Below the pieces are notes generated by a model. The model was given only the letters and a program-made list of their open reading frames with translations, did not search any database and was not told where the DNA came from. 64,000 nt of DNA. It comes from Microbacterium sp. M28. GTDB taxonomy: Bacteria; Actinomycetota; Actinomycetes; Actinomycetales; Microbacteriaceae. Made by a program: the position numbers and the translations under genes. The first letter of the stretch is position 1. Each line of letters begins with the position of its first letter. Of the stretch, positions 50,370 to 60,955 are shown piece after piece. The stretch is taken from assembly GCF_025836995.1 (NCBI RefSeq), contig NZ_CP107546.1:2976001-3040000 (forward strand). The letters run 5' to 3'.

Positions 50370-52048
50370 TGGCCGCCACGATCTGGCTCGGCCTGCTGCA
50401 GGCCGCGACGCTCATCGCCGTGCTCGTGGTGCTGTACCGCCCGCTGGGCGACTACATCGCCAGGACCTACGCATCCCCGCGGCATCTGCGCGTCGAGGGA
50501 TGGGCCTACCGTGCGATCGGCGTCGATCCGGATTCCGAGCAGACCTGGCGGGCCTACGCCAGGGGCGTTCTGGTCTTCTCCGTCACCGGGCTCCTCCTCG
50601 TCTACGCGCTGCAGCGGGTACAGGCGCTCCTTCCGCAGTCGCTCGGGCTGCCCGCCGTCCCGGAGGGTCTGGCCTTCAACACCGCGGCGTCCTTCGTCGC
50701 GAACACCAACTGGCAGTCCTACTCGCCGGAGCAGACCATGGGCTACACGGTCCAGCTCGCCGGTCTCACCGTGCAGAACTTCGTCTCCGCCGCGGTCGGT
50801 CTCGCCGTCGCCGTCGCCCTCATCCGCGGCTTCGCGCGCCGCGGATCGACGACGATCGGGAACTTCTGGGTCGACCTCACCCGTGGCCTGGGGCGCATCC
50901 TGCTCCCGATCGCCGCGATCGGCGCCCTGGCCCTGATCGCCGGCGGCGTGGTGCAGAACTTCGCCGGATTCACCGACGTGACCTCCCTCTCGGGCGGTGC
51001 GCAGGCGATTCCCGGCGGCCCCGTCGCGTCGCAGGAGGCCATCAAGCTCCTCGGGACCAACGGCGGCGGCTTCTTCAATGCCAACTCCGCGCACCCGTTC
51101 GAGAACCCGACAGCCTGGACGAACCTGCTCGAGATCGTCCTGATTCTCGCCATCCCGTTCTCCCTGCCCCGGGCGTTCGGGCGCATGGTCGGCGACGACC
51201 GCCAGGGGTACGCGATCGCCGCGGTCATGGGCGTGATCTTCCTGGTGTCGACCTTCGCGCTCTCCGCGCTCGAACTCGCAGGGCGAGGCAGCGCTCCCGA
51301 ACTCGCTGGGGCCGCGATGGAGGGCAAGGAGCAGCGCTTCGGCATCCTCGGGTCGACCCTGTTCGGAAGTGCCTCCACGCTGACCTCGACGGGTGCGGTG
51401 AACTCGATGCACGACTCGTACACCGCGCTCGGCGGCATGATGCCGATGCTCAACATGATGCTCGGCGAGGTCGCCCCGGGCGGCGTAGGGTCCGGCCTGT
51501 ACGGCATGCTCGTGCTGGCCGTCATCGCGGTGTTCGTCGGCGGCCTGCTCGTCGGCCGCACCCCGGAGTACCTCGGCAAGCGCATCGGGCCACGTGAGAT
51601 CAAGCTCGCCAGCCTCTACATCCTGGTCACGCCGATCCTGGTGCTGGGCGGCACGGCGCTGAGCTTCGCGATCCCCGGCATCCGGGACGACGTCGCCGGG
51701 ACAAGCATCCTGAATCCGGGCGTGCACGGCATGAGCGAGGTGCTCTACGCCTTCACGTCGGCCGCGAACAACAACGGCTCCGCCTTCGCGGGTCTCACCG
51801 CGAACACGCCGTGGTTCAACACCGCACTCGGCATCGCGATGCTGCTCGGGCGGTTCCTGCCGATCGTGCTCGTGCTCGCGCTGGCCGGCTCGCTCGCCGC
51901 GCAGGAGCGCATCCCGGCGACCACCGGCACGCTGCCCACCCACCGACCGCAGTTCGTCGGCCTGCTCACGGTCGTCGCTGTCGTCATCACCGCCCTCACC
52001 TACTTCCCGGTCCTCACCCTGGGCCCCCTCGCCGAAGGACTCGTCTGA
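50369..52048 (+). CDS. kdpA: Potassium-transporting ATPase subunit KdpA
   Basis: A 559-residue channel-like subunit that selects and binds K+. Four pore repeats are visible: [56 protein letters not shown] and [15 protein letters not shown]. It is related to the KtrB superfamily. Together with KdpB it forms the high-affinity K+ pump used at low potassium. Its start is the ATG overlapping the kdpF stop and its stop is 1 nt from kdpB. Confidence 0.96.
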   Translation: MAATIWLGLLQAATLIAVLVVLYRPLGDYIARTYASPRHLRVEGWAYRAIGVDPDSEQTWRAYARGVLVFSVTGLLLVYALQRVQALLPQSLGLPAVPEGLAFNTAASFVANTNWQSYSPEQTMGYTVQLAGLTVQNFVSAAVGLAVAVALIRGFARRGSTTIGNFWVDLTRGLGRILLPIAAIGALALIAGGVVQNFAGFTDVTSLSGGAQAIPGGPVASQEAIKLLGTNGGGFFNANSAHPFENPTAWTNLLEIVLILAIPFSLPRAFGRMVGDDRQGYAIAAVMGVIFLVSTFALSALELAGRGSAPELAGAAMEGKEQRFGILGSTLFGSASTLTSTGAVNSMHDSYTALGGMMPMLNMMLGEVAPGGVGSGLYGMLVLAVIAVFVGGLLVGRTPEYLGKRIGPREIKLASLYILVTPILVLGGTALSFAIPGIRDDVAGTSILNPGVHGMSEVLYAFTSAANNNGSAFAGLTANTPWFNTALGIAMLLGRFLPIVLVLALAGSLAAQERIPATTGTLPTHRPQFVGLLTVVAVVITALTYFPVLTLGPLAEGLV

Positions 52049-52049
52049 C

Positions 52050-54191
52050 ATGGCTCTGCTCACCTCCGCCCCCGAGAAACCGGATGCCGCGGCATCCGAA
52101 CCGTCCGCCCCACGTCGCGCGTTCGACGGGCGTCAGCTCGTCCAGGCGCTCCCCGGAGCGGTGCGCAGACTGAACCCCGCCTCGCTGACCAGAAACCCCG
52201 TCATGCTGCTGGTCTGGGTCGGCGCCGCGTTCACGACCGTGCTCGCGATCGCCGAGCCCTTCCTGGCCGACGCCGCCGAATCGGGCGGGACTGCGATCCC
52301 GCCCGGCTTCACGTGGGGCATCGCGGCATGGCTGTGGCTGACGGTGCTGTTCGCGAACGTCGCGGAATCCGTCGCCGAGGGCCGCGGCAAGGCCCAAGCC
52401 GCGACTCTGCGCAGGACGAGGACCAGCACGCTGGCCCGTCGGGTGGTCGACTACGACGCGAAGACGGATGCCGCGGCCGTCCGTGCCCGGGCCGCCGACG
52501 TCGCGTCGGCGGAACTGCAGCGCGACGATGTGGTCGTCGTCGAGGCCGGTGAGCTGATTCCCGGCGACGGCGACATCATCGCCGGCATCGCCACCGTCGA
52601 CGAGTCAGCGATCACGGGCGAGAGCGCACCGGTCATCCGCGAGTCCGGCGGCGACCGCAGCGCCGTCACCGGCGGCACGCGCGTGCTCTCCGACCGGATC
52701 GTGGTGCGCATCACCTCGAAGCCGGGAGAGACCTTCGTCGACCGCATGATCGCCCTCGTCGAGGGCGCGAACCGGCAGCGCACGCCGAACGAGATCGCGC
52801 TCAACATCCTGCTGGCGAGCCTGTCGATCGTCTTCGTCGTCGCCGTGCTGACGCTGAACCCGATCGCCTCCTACGCGGCGTCCCCGGTCAGCATCCCCGT
52901 GCTCATCGCCCTGCTGGTGTGCCTGATCCCGACGACCATCGGCGCGCTGCTGTCGGCGATCGGCATCGCGGGCATGGACCGCCTCGTTCAGCGCAACGTG
53001 CTGGCGATGTCCGGGCGCGCCGTGGAGGCGGCGGGCGACGTCACGACGCTGCTTCTGGACAAGACCGGCACCATCACATATGGCAACCGCCGCGCCGATG
53101 AGGTTCTGCCACTTGCGGGAGTCGACGCCGCCGACCTGCTCCGCACCGCGGCGCTCTCGTCGCTCGCCGACCCCACCCCTGAGGGCGCATCGATCGTCGA
53201 CCTCGCGGCCGCCGACGGCATCCGCGTCGATGCGCCTGCGGACGGAGTCGTCGTGCCGTTCACGGCGCAGACCAGGATGAGCGGACTGGACCTCGCGGAC
53301 GGAACACAGATCCGCAAGGGCGCCGGCTCGGCCGTGAGCGCCTGGCTCGGACGCGCGGATGCGGATGCCGAGCTCACCCGCACCACGGATGCCGTCGCCG
53401 GCAGCGGCGGCACGCCGCTGGTCGTGGCGGTGAAGGACGCAGAGGGCGCCGGGCGCGTGCTCGGCGTCGTGCATCTCAAGGACATCGTCAAGACGGGTTT
53501 GCGCGAACGGTTCGACGAGCTGCGCTCGATGGGCATCCGCACCGTGATGATCACGGGCGACAACCCGCTCACCGCCGCCGCGATCGCGAAGGAGGCCGGC
53601 GTCGACGACTTCCTCGCGGAGGCGACGCCGGAGGACAAACTCGCCCTGATCCGCCGCGAGCAGGAGGGCGGACGGCTCGTCGCGATGACCGGAGACGGCA
53701 CGAACGACGCGCCCGCGCTCGCGCAGGCCGACGTCGGGGTCGCGATGAACACGGGCACGTCGGCCGCGAAGGAGGCCGGCAACATGGTCGACCTCGACTC
53801 GGACCCGACCAAGCTCATCGACATCGTCCGGATCGGCAAACAGCTGCTCATCACGCGCGGCGCCCTGACGACGTTCTCCCTCGCCAACGACATCGCGAAG
53901 TACTTCGCGATCATCCCGGCGATGTTCATGGGCGTCTTCCCCGGGCTCGCAGCGCTGAACATCATGCAGCTGCACTCCCCGGCATCCGCTGTGACGAGCG
54001 CGATCGTCTTCAACGCGATCGTGATCGTCTTCCTCATCCCGCTCGCGCTGCGGGGTGTCGCGTACCGACCGGCCGGCGCCGCGCAGATCCTGCAGCGCAA
54101 CCTGCTCGTGTACGGCCTGGGCGGCGTGGTCGCCCCGTTCATCGGCATCAAACTCATCGACCTCGTCGTCAGCCTGCTGCCCGGCTTCTGA
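52050..54191 (+). CDS. kdpB: Potassium-transporting ATPase subunit KdpB
   Basis: A 713-residue P-type ATPase catalytic subunit. The actuator loop is [12 protein letters not shown], the phosphorylated Asp is in [12 protein letters not shown] (about residue 337), and the hinge is [22 protein letters not shown]. The helix region [20 protein letters not shown] is specific to KdpB. It hydrolyses ATP to drive K+ delivered through KdpA. The first 25 residues are an Ala/Pro-rich tail. The gene starts 1 nt after the kdpA stop. Confidence 0.96.
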   Translation: MALLTSAPEKPDAAASEPSAPRRAFDGRQLVQALPGAVRRLNPASLTRNPVMLLVWVGAAFTTVLAIAEPFLADAAESGGTAIPPGFTWGIAAWLWLTVLFANVAESVAEGRGKAQAATLRRTRTSTLARRVVDYDAKTDAAAVRARAADVASAELQRDDVVVVEAGELIPGDGDIIAGIATVDESAITGESAPVIRESGGDRSAVTGGTRVLSDRIVVRITSKPGETFVDRMIALVEGANRQRTPNEIALNILLASLSIVFVVAVLTLNPIASYAASPVSIPVLIALLVCLIPTTIGALLSAIGIAGMDRLVQRNVLAMSGRAVEAAGDVTTLLLDKTGTITYGNRRADEVLPLAGVDAADLLRTAALSSLADPTPEGASIVDLAAADGIRVDAPADGVVVPFTAQTRMSGLDLADGTQIRKGAGSAVSAWLGRADADAELTRTTDAVAGSGGTPLVVAVKDAEGAGRVLGVVHLKDIVKTGLRERFDELRSMGIRTVMITGDNPLTAAAIAKEAGVDDFLAEATPEDKLALIRREQEGGRLVAMTGDGTNDAPALAQADVGVAMNTGTSAAKEAGNMVDLDSDPTKLIDIVRIGKQLLITRGALTTFSLANDIAKYFAIIPAMFMGVFPGLAALNIMQLHSPASAVTSAIVFNAIVIVFLIPLALRGVAYRPAGAAQILQRNLLVYGLGGVVAPFIGIKLIDLVVSLLPGF

Positions 54192-54210
54192 AACCCAGGA
54201 AGGCATCCCC

Positions 54211-54816
54211 ATGTCCCAGTCCCGCACCGCAGTGCGCACCGTCGGCGTCGCGATCCGCGCGATGCTCGTCTTCACCCTCGTCCTGGGCGTCGGCTACACC
54301 CTCGTGATCACCGCAATCGGCCAGCTCGCCCTGCCATGGCAGGCGAACGGATCCCCCGTCACGGACGAGAAGGGCGCCGTCGTCGGCAGTGCGCTGATCG
54401 GCCAGTCCTTTACGAATGCCGACGGCGAGGCGCTGCCGCAGTACTTCCAGTCCCGCCCATCCGCCGCCGGGTACGACGGCCGCGGGTCCACGGGGAGCAA
54501 CCTCGGGCCGGAGAACCCCGACCTCGTCGCCGCGATCGAGGAGCGACGGGCGGCCATCGCGGAGCGCGAGGGCGTATCGGTGGACGCCGTACCCGCCGAC
54601 GCCGTGACGGCGTCCGGTTCGGGCCTCGACCCCCACATCAGCGCGGCATACGCGCTGCTGCAGGTACCGCGGGTCGCACAGGAGCGGGGGCTCGACGAGG
54701 CCGTGGTCCGTGACGTCGTGGAGTCTAGGATTCAAGGGCGGGACCTGGGATTCCTCGGCGAGGAGCGCGCCAACGTCGTGGAGCTGAATCTCGCACTCGA
54801 TCGGCAGGAGGGGTGA
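54211..54816 (+). CDS. kdpC: Potassium-transporting ATPase subunit KdpC
   Basis: A 201-residue protein with one N-terminal helix (IRAMLVFTLVLGVGYTLVITAIGQL) and an outside/cytoplasmic soluble domain with family motifs GSALIGQSF, YFQSRPSAAGYDG, SGSNLGPENP-like TGSNLGPENPDL and ASGSGLDPHISAAYALLQVPRVA. KdpC supports the pump and raises its ATP affinity. The ATG at 54211 has AGGAAGG upstream. It overlaps kdpD by 4 nt, so pump and sensor genes form one unit. Confidence 0.95.
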   Translation: MSQSRTAVRTVGVAIRAMLVFTLVLGVGYTLVITAIGQLALPWQANGSPVTDEKGAVVGSALIGQSFTNADGEALPQYFQSRPSAAGYDGRGSTGSNLGPENPDLVAAIEERRAAIAEREGVSVDAVPADAVTASGSGLDPHISAAYALLQVPRVAQERGLDEAVVRDVVESRIQGRDLGFLGEERANVVELNLALDRQEG

Positions 54817-57359
54817 TGACCGGAGAGCGCACGTCGCGCCGGGGCCGCCTCCGAGTCCTCCTCGGGGCGGCCCCCGGTGTGGGCAAGACCTTCGAGATGC
54901 TCTCGGAGGGCAATCGCCTGCGCGAGGACGGGCTCGACGTGGTCATCGCGGTCGTCGAGACCCACGGCCGCAGCGCCACCGCCGCTCAGGCGGCCGGGCT
55001 GCCGCTGGTCCCGCGTCGCGTCGAGCAGCATCGCGGCGTCGAGCTCACCGAGATGGATGCGGCCGCCGTGCTCGCCCGGGCGCCGCAGATCGCGCTGGTC
55101 GACGAGCTCGCGCATACGAACGCGCCAGGGTCGCGCAATCCGAAGCGCTGGCAGGACGTGGACGAGCTGCTGGATGCCGGCATCGACGTCATCACGACCG
55201 TCAACGTGCAGCACATCGAATCGCTCAACGCCGTCGTCGAGAAGATCACCGGGGTCGCTCAACAGGAGACGATCCCGGATGCGGTGGTGCGCGGTGCCGA
55301 CGAGATCGAGGTCGTCGACCTCGCCCCGCAGACCCTGCGCGACCGCCTGTCGGCCGGCCTGGTGTACCCCGCGGAGCGGATCGATGCGGCGCTGTCGAAC
55401 TACTTCCGCCTCGGCAACCTCACCGCGCTGCGCGAGCTGGCGCTGCTGTGGCTCGCGGATGAGGTGGACAGCGCCCTGCGCACTTACCGCGCCGAGCAGG
55501 GGATCGAGGGCAGCTGGCAGGCCCGCGAACGGGTCGTCGTGGCACTCACGGGCGGAGCGGAGGGCGAGACGCTCCTGCGGCGCGGCGCCCGGATCGCCGC
55601 GCGGTCGGCCGGTGGCGAACTGCTCGCCGTGCATGTCTCCGCACAGGACGGGCTCCGTCGCGAGCTGCCCGGCGCTCTCGCGGCCCAGCGGACGCTGGTG
55701 GAGTCGCTGGGCGGGAGCTATCACCAGATCGTCTCCGACGACGTCCCCGAGGCGCTGGTGGAGTTCGCCCACACGGTGGACGCCACCCAGCTCGTCATCG
55801 GGGTCAGTCGTCGAGGACGACTGGCCGCCGCGCTGACCGGTCCGAGCGTCGGGACCGAGGTCATCCGCCGCTCCGGCGACATCGATGTGCACATCGTCAC
55901 GCACGCCGCGGCGGGTGGACGGACCGCACTCCCCCGGATCACCGGAGGCGCGCTGGGCTGGCGTCGCCAGGTGCTCGGCTTCGCCGTGGCGCTGATCGGC
56001 GGGCCGCTGCTGTCGTGGCTGCTGTTCTCGCTGCGCAGTCCCGAATCGATCACGTCCGAGGTGCTCGCGTATCAGCTGCTCGTCGTGATCGTCGCCCTGA
56101 TCGGCGGCATCCGTCCCGCGGTCTTCGCCGCAGTGCTGTCCGGGATCACGCTCGATGTCCTGTTCGTCGCGCCGCTGTACACCGTGACGATCGCGCATCC
56201 GCTGCACGCGGTCGCCCTGCTGCTGTACGTCACGATCGCGATCCTGGTGAGCATCATCGTGGACCAGGCGGCCCGTCGCGCCCGTGATGCGAATCGCGCC
56301 ACCGCCGAGGCAGAGCTGCTCGCCTCGGTGGCGGGCAACGTGCTGCGCGGCGACAGCGCGGCACTCGCCCTGGTGTCGCGCACCCGCGAAGCGTTCGGGT
56401 TGAGCGGTGTGCGCCTGGTGGCAGGCAACGGAGACGTCATCGCGCGGGACGGCGAACCGCTGCGCGACGGACGATCGACGACCTATCCGGTCGGCACGGG
56501 CGCCAACGGCGAGCCCCGCGCCACACTGGAGCTGCACGGCGGCCCGCTGGATGCGCCGTCGCGGCGCCTGCTCGACGTCATCATCGCGCAGCTCACCGCC
56601 GCCATCGAGCACACCGACCTCAGCGCGACAGCGCGCGAAGCCGAAGCGCTGGCCGAGACCGACCAGGTGCGCAGCGCCCTGCTGTCGGCCGTGAGCCACG
56701 ATCTCCGGCGCCCGCTGGCCTCTGCCGTCGCCGCGATCGGCGGTCTGCGCGGGGCCGGATCGCTGTCGGCCGAGGACCGGGCCGAGCTGCTCGCGACGGC
56801 GGACGAGAGCCTGGCGACGCTGACCTCGCTCGTCACCGACCTGCTGGATGTGAGCCGCGTGCAGGCCGGAGTGCTGGCGGTGTCGACGACGCCGGTTGAC
56901 GCCGGCGGCAGCATCCTCGCCGCACTGGACGAGCTGTCGCTCGGCCCCTCGGATGTCGAGCTGGCCCTCGATCCCGCGCTTCCCCCGCTGCGCGCGGACC
57001 CCGTGCTGCTGCAGCGGGTCCTGGTCAACCTGCTCGCGAACGCGCTCCGTCACTCTCCCGAAGGCGAGCGGGTGCTGGTGTCGACGAGCCGACTGGGAGG
57101 GACCGCGGAGATCCGCGTGGTCGACCGAGGCGCCGGTGTCTCGCACGAACGCCAGGGGACGATGTTCGAGCCGTTCCAGCGGCTCGGCGATACGGACAAC
57201 TCCACGGGGCTCGGCCTCGGGCTCGCCCTGTCCCGCGGATTCACCGAGGGGATGGGCGGTACCCTGAGCCCCGAGGACACCCCGGGTGGCGGACTGACGA
57301 TGGTCGTCTCGCTCCCCCTCGCCGACGGGGAGCCCGAGCCAGGAGGAACCGCCGGATGA
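54813..57359 (+). CDS. kdpD: Sensor histidine kinase KdpD
   Basis: An 848-residue kinase. The N-terminal KdpD domain has the Walker-type motif LLGAAPGVGKTFEML and DELAHTNAPGSRNPKRWQD; a Usp-like domain follows (about 240-365), then a four-helix DUF4118 block (LGFAVALIGGPLLSWLLF and on), a GAF-like stretch, the phospho-acceptor His629 in AVSHDLRRPLASAV, and the ATPase domain with VNLLANALRHSPEG and STGLGLGLALSRGF. It senses low K+ or osmotic stress and phosphorylates KdpE. In other bacteria c-di-AMP binds the Usp domain. It overlaps kdpC and kdpE by 4 nt each. Confidence 0.95.
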   Translation: MMTGERTSRRGRLRVLLGAAPGVGKTFEMLSEGNRLREDGLDVVIAVVETHGRSATAAQAAGLPLVPRRVEQHRGVELTEMDAAAVLARAPQIALVDELAHTNAPGSRNPKRWQDVDELLDAGIDVITTVNVQHIESLNAVVEKITGVAQQETIPDAVVRGADEIEVVDLAPQTLRDRLSAGLVYPAERIDAALSNYFRLGNLTALRELALLWLADEVDSALRTYRAEQGIEGSWQARERVVVALTGGAEGETLLRRGARIAARSAGGELLAVHVSAQDGLRRELPGALAAQRTLVESLGGSYHQIVSDDVPEALVEFAHTVDATQLVIGVSRRGRLAAALTGPSVGTEVIRRSGDIDVHIVTHAAAGGRTALPRITGGALGWRRQVLGFAVALIGGPLLSWLLFSLRSPESITSEVLAYQLLVVIVALIGGIRPAVFAAVLSGITLDVLFVAPLYTVTIAHPLHAVALLLYVTIAILVSIIVDQAARRARDANRATAEAELLASVAGNVLRGDSAALALVSRTREAFGLSGVRLVAGNGDVIARDGEPLRDGRSTTYPVGTGANGEPRATLELHGGPLDAPSRRLLDVIIAQLTAAIEHTDLSATAREAEALAETDQVRSALLSAVSHDLRRPLASAVAAIGGLRGAGSLSAEDRAELLATADESLATLTSLVTDLLDVSRVQAGVLAVSTTPVDAGGSILAALDELSLGPSDVELALDPALPPLRADPVLLQRVLVNLLANALRHSPEGERVLVSTSRLGGTAEIRVVDRGAGVSHERQGTMFEPFQRLGDTDNSTGLGLGLALSRGFTEGMGGTLSPEDTPGGGLTMVVSLPLADGEPEPGGTAG

Positions 57360-58027
57360 AGCTGCTCATCGCCGACGACGATCCGCAGATGGTGCGGGCG
57401 CTGCGCATCACGCTGGCCGCACACGGCTACGATGTGGTCGCCGCGCCGGATGGCGCCGCGGCGATCACCATGGCCGCGCAGACGCATCCCGACATCGTCC
57501 TCCTCGACCTCGGGATGCCGAGGATGGACGGCATCGAGGTGATCCAGGCGCTGCGCGGATGGACGACCGTGCCGATCATCGTCGTCTCCGGGCGCACCGG
57601 TTCCGCCGACAAGGTCGACGCTCTGGATGCCGGCGCCGACGACTACGTCACCAAGCCGTTCCAGGTGGATGAACTGCTCGCGCGTCTGCGCGCCCTGTCC
57701 CGCCGGACGACATCATCCACGGGCGAGTCGATGGTCTCGTTCGGGGACGTCCTGGTGGATCTGTCGACGCGTACCGTGACCCGAGGCGGTGATCGGGTGC
57801 ATCTGACTCCGACCGAATGGCGGATGCTGGAGCATCTGTCCCGGCATCCGGGTGCACTGGTCACCCGACAGGAGCTGTTGAAGGAGATCTGGGGAAGCGA
57901 ACAGGTCGCCGACTCCGGGTATCTCCGGCTGTACATGTCGCAGCTGCGCAAGAAGCTCGAGCACGAGCCGAGCGCGCCCGCGCACCTGCTCACCGAGTCG
58001 GGCATGGGCTACCGCCTGGTCCTGTGA
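57356..58027 (+). CDS. kdpE: Response regulator KdpE (OmpR type)
   Basis: A 223-residue regulator: receiver domain with acidic residues in LIADDDPQM, phospho-acceptor Asp51 in IVLLDLGMPRMDG and Lys in YVTKPF, then an OmpR winged helix from about 125 (VHLTPTEWRMLEHLSRHPGAL, VADSGYLRLYMSQLRKKLE). It activates the kdp operon when phosphorylated by KdpD. It is the last gene of the operon and overlaps kdpD by 4 nt. A repeat-rich gap follows. Confidence 0.95.
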   Translation: MKLLIADDDPQMVRALRITLAAHGYDVVAAPDGAAAITMAAQTHPDIVLLDLGMPRMDGIEVIQALRGWTTVPIIVVSGRTGSADKVDALDAGADDYVTKPFQVDELLARLRALSRRTTSSTGESMVSFGDVLVDLSTRTVTRGGDRVHLTPTEWRMLEHLSRHPGALVTRQELLKEIWGSEQVADSGYLRLYMSQLRKKLEHEPSAPAHLLTESGMGYRLVL

Positions 58028-58070
58028 CGCCCGCCCCCGCTCCCCCTGCGCGGTGGCGGATGGCGGGAGG

Positions 58071-58120
58071 TGGCGCGATTCGCCGCATCCGCAGTCGCGA
58101 GGCGACCAAACGCGTCCCCT
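58071..58120 (+). repeat. Intergenic repeat, copy A
   Basis: Starts TGGCGCGATT and ends GCGACCAAACGCGTCCCCT (58102-58120). It shares the start with copy B and the end with copies B and C. It lies downstream of kdpE. Confidence 0.6.
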
Positions 58121-58154
58121 CTCGTGCGCGGTAAGGCCGGTCCAGCCCTGGAGA

Positions 58155-58200
58155 TGGCGCGATTGCTTCAGCGCGCCGGATGCGACCAGATGCGACACCC
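58155..58200 (+). repeat. Intergenic repeat, copy B
   Basis: Starts with the identical TGGCGCGATT and ends GCGACCAGATGCGACACCC (58182-58200). It lies 28 nt before the start of the GNAT gene. Confidence 0.6.
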
Positions 58201-58228
58201 ACTGCGGCGGCCCGCGTAGCCTGAGGCG

Positions 58229-58804
58229 ATGACCGATGACGCCTGGCCGGTTCGCACCGCTCGACTGGAGATCCGGCGTGCGAGGCCGGACGACCTGGAC
58301 GGGATCTGGGCCTACCGCTCCCTCCCGGAAGTGAACCAGTGGCTCGGCCGCATTCCGGGGTCGCTCGAGACCTTCCGCGAGCGGATGCAGGATCCCGAGC
58401 GGCTCTCGACCCTCTTCGTGATCTCGCCCGCTTCCCACGGAGATGCCGAGCCGGTGATCATCGGAGACGTGATGGTCCGCATCTCCGACGGCTGGGCGCA
58501 GCAGGAGGTCGCGGATCAGGCGGTCGGCGTCGAGGCCGAGCTCGGCTGGGTGCTGGCGCCCGCGTTCACCGGCCGCGGGTACGCGACGGAGGCGATCCGC
58601 GCGGTGATCGACGTCTGCTTCGGGTCTCTCGGCCTGCGCCGCATTCACGCCGGATGCTTCGCCGCCAACGAATCGTCCTGGCGGCTCATGGAGCGACTGG
58701 GCATGCGGCGCGAGGAGTTCAGCCGCAGGACCGCACTGCACCGTTCGGGCGAGTGGATGGACGGCATGAACTACGGCCTCCTCGCGGAGGAGTGGACCGC
58801 GTAG
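58229..58804 (+). CDS. GNAT family N-acetyltransferase
   Basis: A 191-residue acetyltransferase of the RimJ/RimL-like type. It begins with TARLEIRRARPDDLDGIWAYRS. The acetyl-CoA site is ELGWVLAPAFTGRGYATEAIRAVI, followed by RIHAGCFAANESSWRLMERLGM. It acetylates an amino group of a protein N-terminus, an antibiotic or a small metabolite; the substrate cannot be read. The ATG at 58229 is 6 nt after a TAGCCT -10 box, so the mRNA is leaderless. The gene stands alone and is bracketed by three copies of one short repeat. Confidence 0.88.
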   Translation: MTDDAWPVRTARLEIRRARPDDLDGIWAYRSLPEVNQWLGRIPGSLETFRERMQDPERLSTLFVISPASHGDAEPVIIGDVMVRISDGWAQQEVADQAVGVEAELGWVLAPAFTGRGYATEAIRAVIDVCFGSLGLRRIHAGCFAANESSWRLMERLGMRREEFSRRTALHRSGEWMDGMNYGLLAEEWTA

Positions 58805-58826
58805 CCGTGGTGCGCCCTTGCCGGAC

Positions 58827-58877
58827 GGGTCGCAAATCGCCGCTTCACCGCGCCCGAAGCGACCACACGCGACCCCT
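58827..58877 (+). repeat. Intergenic repeat, copy C
   Basis: Ends GCGACCACACGCGACCCCT (58859-58877), in the same orientation as copies A and B. GGTCGC at its start (58828-58833) is the inverse of its internal GCGACC. It lies after the GNAT gene, facing the convergent siderophore permease gene. Confidence 0.6.
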
Positions 58878-58903
58878 CGCCGCCGCAGGGCGCGGCAAGC
58901 CTC

Positions 58904-60955
58904 CTACGCGTCGCGGGATCGCCAGAGCAGCCAGACGAAGTAGGGGGCGCCGAGCAGAGCGACGACGAGCCCGGCGGGCAACTGCTCCGGGGCGATGATC
59001 GTCCGACCGATCGTGTCGGCGGCGCCGACGAGCAGCGCGCCGAGCAGCACGGACACCGGGATCACCCGCGAGTGCCGCGCCCCGACCAGCGCACGCGCGG
59101 CGTGCGGCGCGACGAGTCCGACGAAACCGATCACGCCGACCGCCGTGACGCTCAGCGCCGCCAGGACCGCGGCGGTGACAAGCAGCACCAGCCGGGTGCG
59201 CTCGAGGCCGATGCCCACCAGGCGCGGAGTGTCCTCGTCGAGCGCGAGCACATCCTCTTCACGCCGGAGTGCGAAGGCCAGCGGCAGCGCGATCAGCAGC
59301 ACGACGGCGATCGGGATGATCTGCTCCCACACGCGCCCATAGGTCGTCCCGGACAGCCAGGTGTAGATCTTGGGCGTGTCCCACGGGTTCGCGCGCAGCA
59401 GCACGAAAGTCGTGAGCGCCATGGCTCCGTACGAGACGCCGATGCCGATGAGGATGAACCGATCGGCGTTGAGCCCTCGCCGCCACGCGAGCAGGTAGAC
59501 GAGCGCGAACGCCAGCAGCGCACCCACGACGGCGGCCGAGATCATGCCGGCGGTCGACGCGACGGCGCTCGTGACGACGATCACGGCACCGAGTCCCGCG
59601 CCGCCGGTCACGCCGAGGATGCCGGGGTCGGCCAGCGGGTTGCGGCTGACGGCCTGGATCAGCGTGCCGGACAGCGCGAGAGCCGCACCGGCGCAGATGG
59701 CCGCCGTGATGCGCGGCGCGCGCTCCGACAGGGCGAACGCGATCTGCGGCGGGGCATCGCCCTGCAGCCACAGCGCGACGTCACCGGTGCGCAGCAGGCT
59801 CGTGCCGAGCAGCAGCCCGGCGACCGCGATCCCGACGACACCGATCACGGAGAGCCCGAGGACCACCCCGAAACGCGAGCTGCTCCGGACGCCGAAACGT
59901 ACTTTCGGCGGTTCCCTGGTGGGCCCGGCATCCCGCAGCCGCCGTGCCATGAGCACGAGGATGATCGCACCGAGCAGCGTCGTCGCGACGCCGGTCGGGA
60001 TGCTGATGGCAGCCTCCGCTCCGAGCAGCGCGCGTAGCACGGCATCCGAGAGGACGACGACGAGTGCGCCGATCAGGCCAGAGGCGGGGAGCAGGATCAC
60101 GTGGCGCGCGAGGCCGGGGATGACCCGGGTGAGCAGGCGCGCGAGTACCGGGGCGCACAGACCCACGAACCCGAGCGGACCGGCGAGCGTCACCGAGATC
60201 GCGGTCAGCGCGACGGCGAACAGGATGCCGGCGGCGCGCGTCGAGCGGATCGGGACGCCCAGCGACGATGCCGTGTCGTCGCCGAGCGCGAGGACGTCGA
60301 ACCGGCGACCCATCAGAATGGCGACTGCGAGCACGAGCACCACGACCGGTGCGGCCTGCAGGAAGGCATCCAGATTGAGCTGGGTCAGCGAGCCGCTGCC
60401 CCAGGCGAGCAGACCCTTGGTCTCTTCGGAGAAGAGGATGAGCAGCGTCGACGTGCCGGCCTGGAACGCCATCGCCAGCGCCGAACCGGCGAGTACGAGG
60501 CGGGTCGTGGACGAGGCCGCGCCTCCGGCGAGACCGAGCACGATCACCGCGCCGACGAGTCCGCCGGCGAACGCCACCGTTCCGGACGCCCAGATCGGCA
60601 CCGCGATCCCGAAGGCGGCGACGACGGTGACGGCCAGATACGATCCGGCGGTCACGCCGAGAGTGTCCGGCGAGGCGAGCGAGTTGCGCGAGAGCGACTG
60701 CAGCAGGGTTCCCGCCACGCCCAGCGCGATGCCGACCGTGATGCCGGCGGCCAGCCGCGGGATGCGCGACCCCCACAGCACGGTCTCATCCGCGAAGATC
60801 GCCCCACTGGTGCCCTGGGTCAGGTGCCACAACGACACCAGCAGGAGCAGAGCCGTCAGTGCCAGCAGCGCCGCCACGGGCCCGAGGCGCGCGGCGCGCT
60901 GATCGGCCGCGGCATCCGCCTCGACCGGCGTGCCGCGCGTCTCGGTGACGGTCAC
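58904..60955 (-). CDS. Iron-siderophore ABC permease, two fused FecCD domains
   Basis: A 683-residue membrane protein with two FecCD-type halves of about ten helices each (residues 20-335 and 355-683), as in E. coli FhuB. Each half has its GxxQxxxRNPLADPxxLGV-like sequence: LLQSLSRNSLASPDTLGVT in the first and LIQAVSRNPLADPGILGVT in the second. It thus forms the whole channel alone. With the binding protein (upstream, 4-nt overlap) and the ATPase it imports a ferric siderophore. The siderophore is not identifiable. The Ala-rich N-terminus is cytoplasmic. Confidence 0.92.
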   Translation of the reverse strand: MTVTETRGTPVEADAAADQRAARLGPVAALLALTALLLLVSLWHLTQGTSGAIFADETVLWGSRIPRLAAGITVGIALGVAGTLLQSLSRNSLASPDTLGVTAGSYLAVTVVAAFGIAVPIWASGTVAFAGGLVGAVIVLGLAGGAASSTTRLVLAGSALAMAFQAGTSTLLILFSEETKGLLAWGSGSLTQLNLDAFLQAAPVVVLVLAVAILMGRRFDVLALGDDTASSLGVPIRSTRAAGILFAVALTAISVTLAGPLGFVGLCAPVLARLLTRVIPGLARHVILLPASGLIGALVVVLSDAVLRALLGAEAAISIPTGVATTLLGAIILVLMARRLRDAGPTREPPKVRFGVRSSSRFGVVLGLSVIGVVGIAVAGLLLGTSLLRTGDVALWLQGDAPPQIAFALSERAPRITAAICAGAALALSGTLIQAVSRNPLADPGILGVTGGAGLGAVIVVTSAVASTAGMISAAVVGALLAFALVYLLAWRRGLNADRFILIGIGVSYGAMALTTFVLLRANPWDTPKIYTWLSGTTYGRVWEQIIPIAVVLLIALPLAFALRREEDVLALDEDTPRLVGIGLERTRLVLLVTAAVLAALSVTAVGVIGFVGLVAPHAARALVGARHSRVIPVSVLLGALLVGAADTIGRTIIAPEQLPAGLVVALLGAPYFVWLLWRSRDA

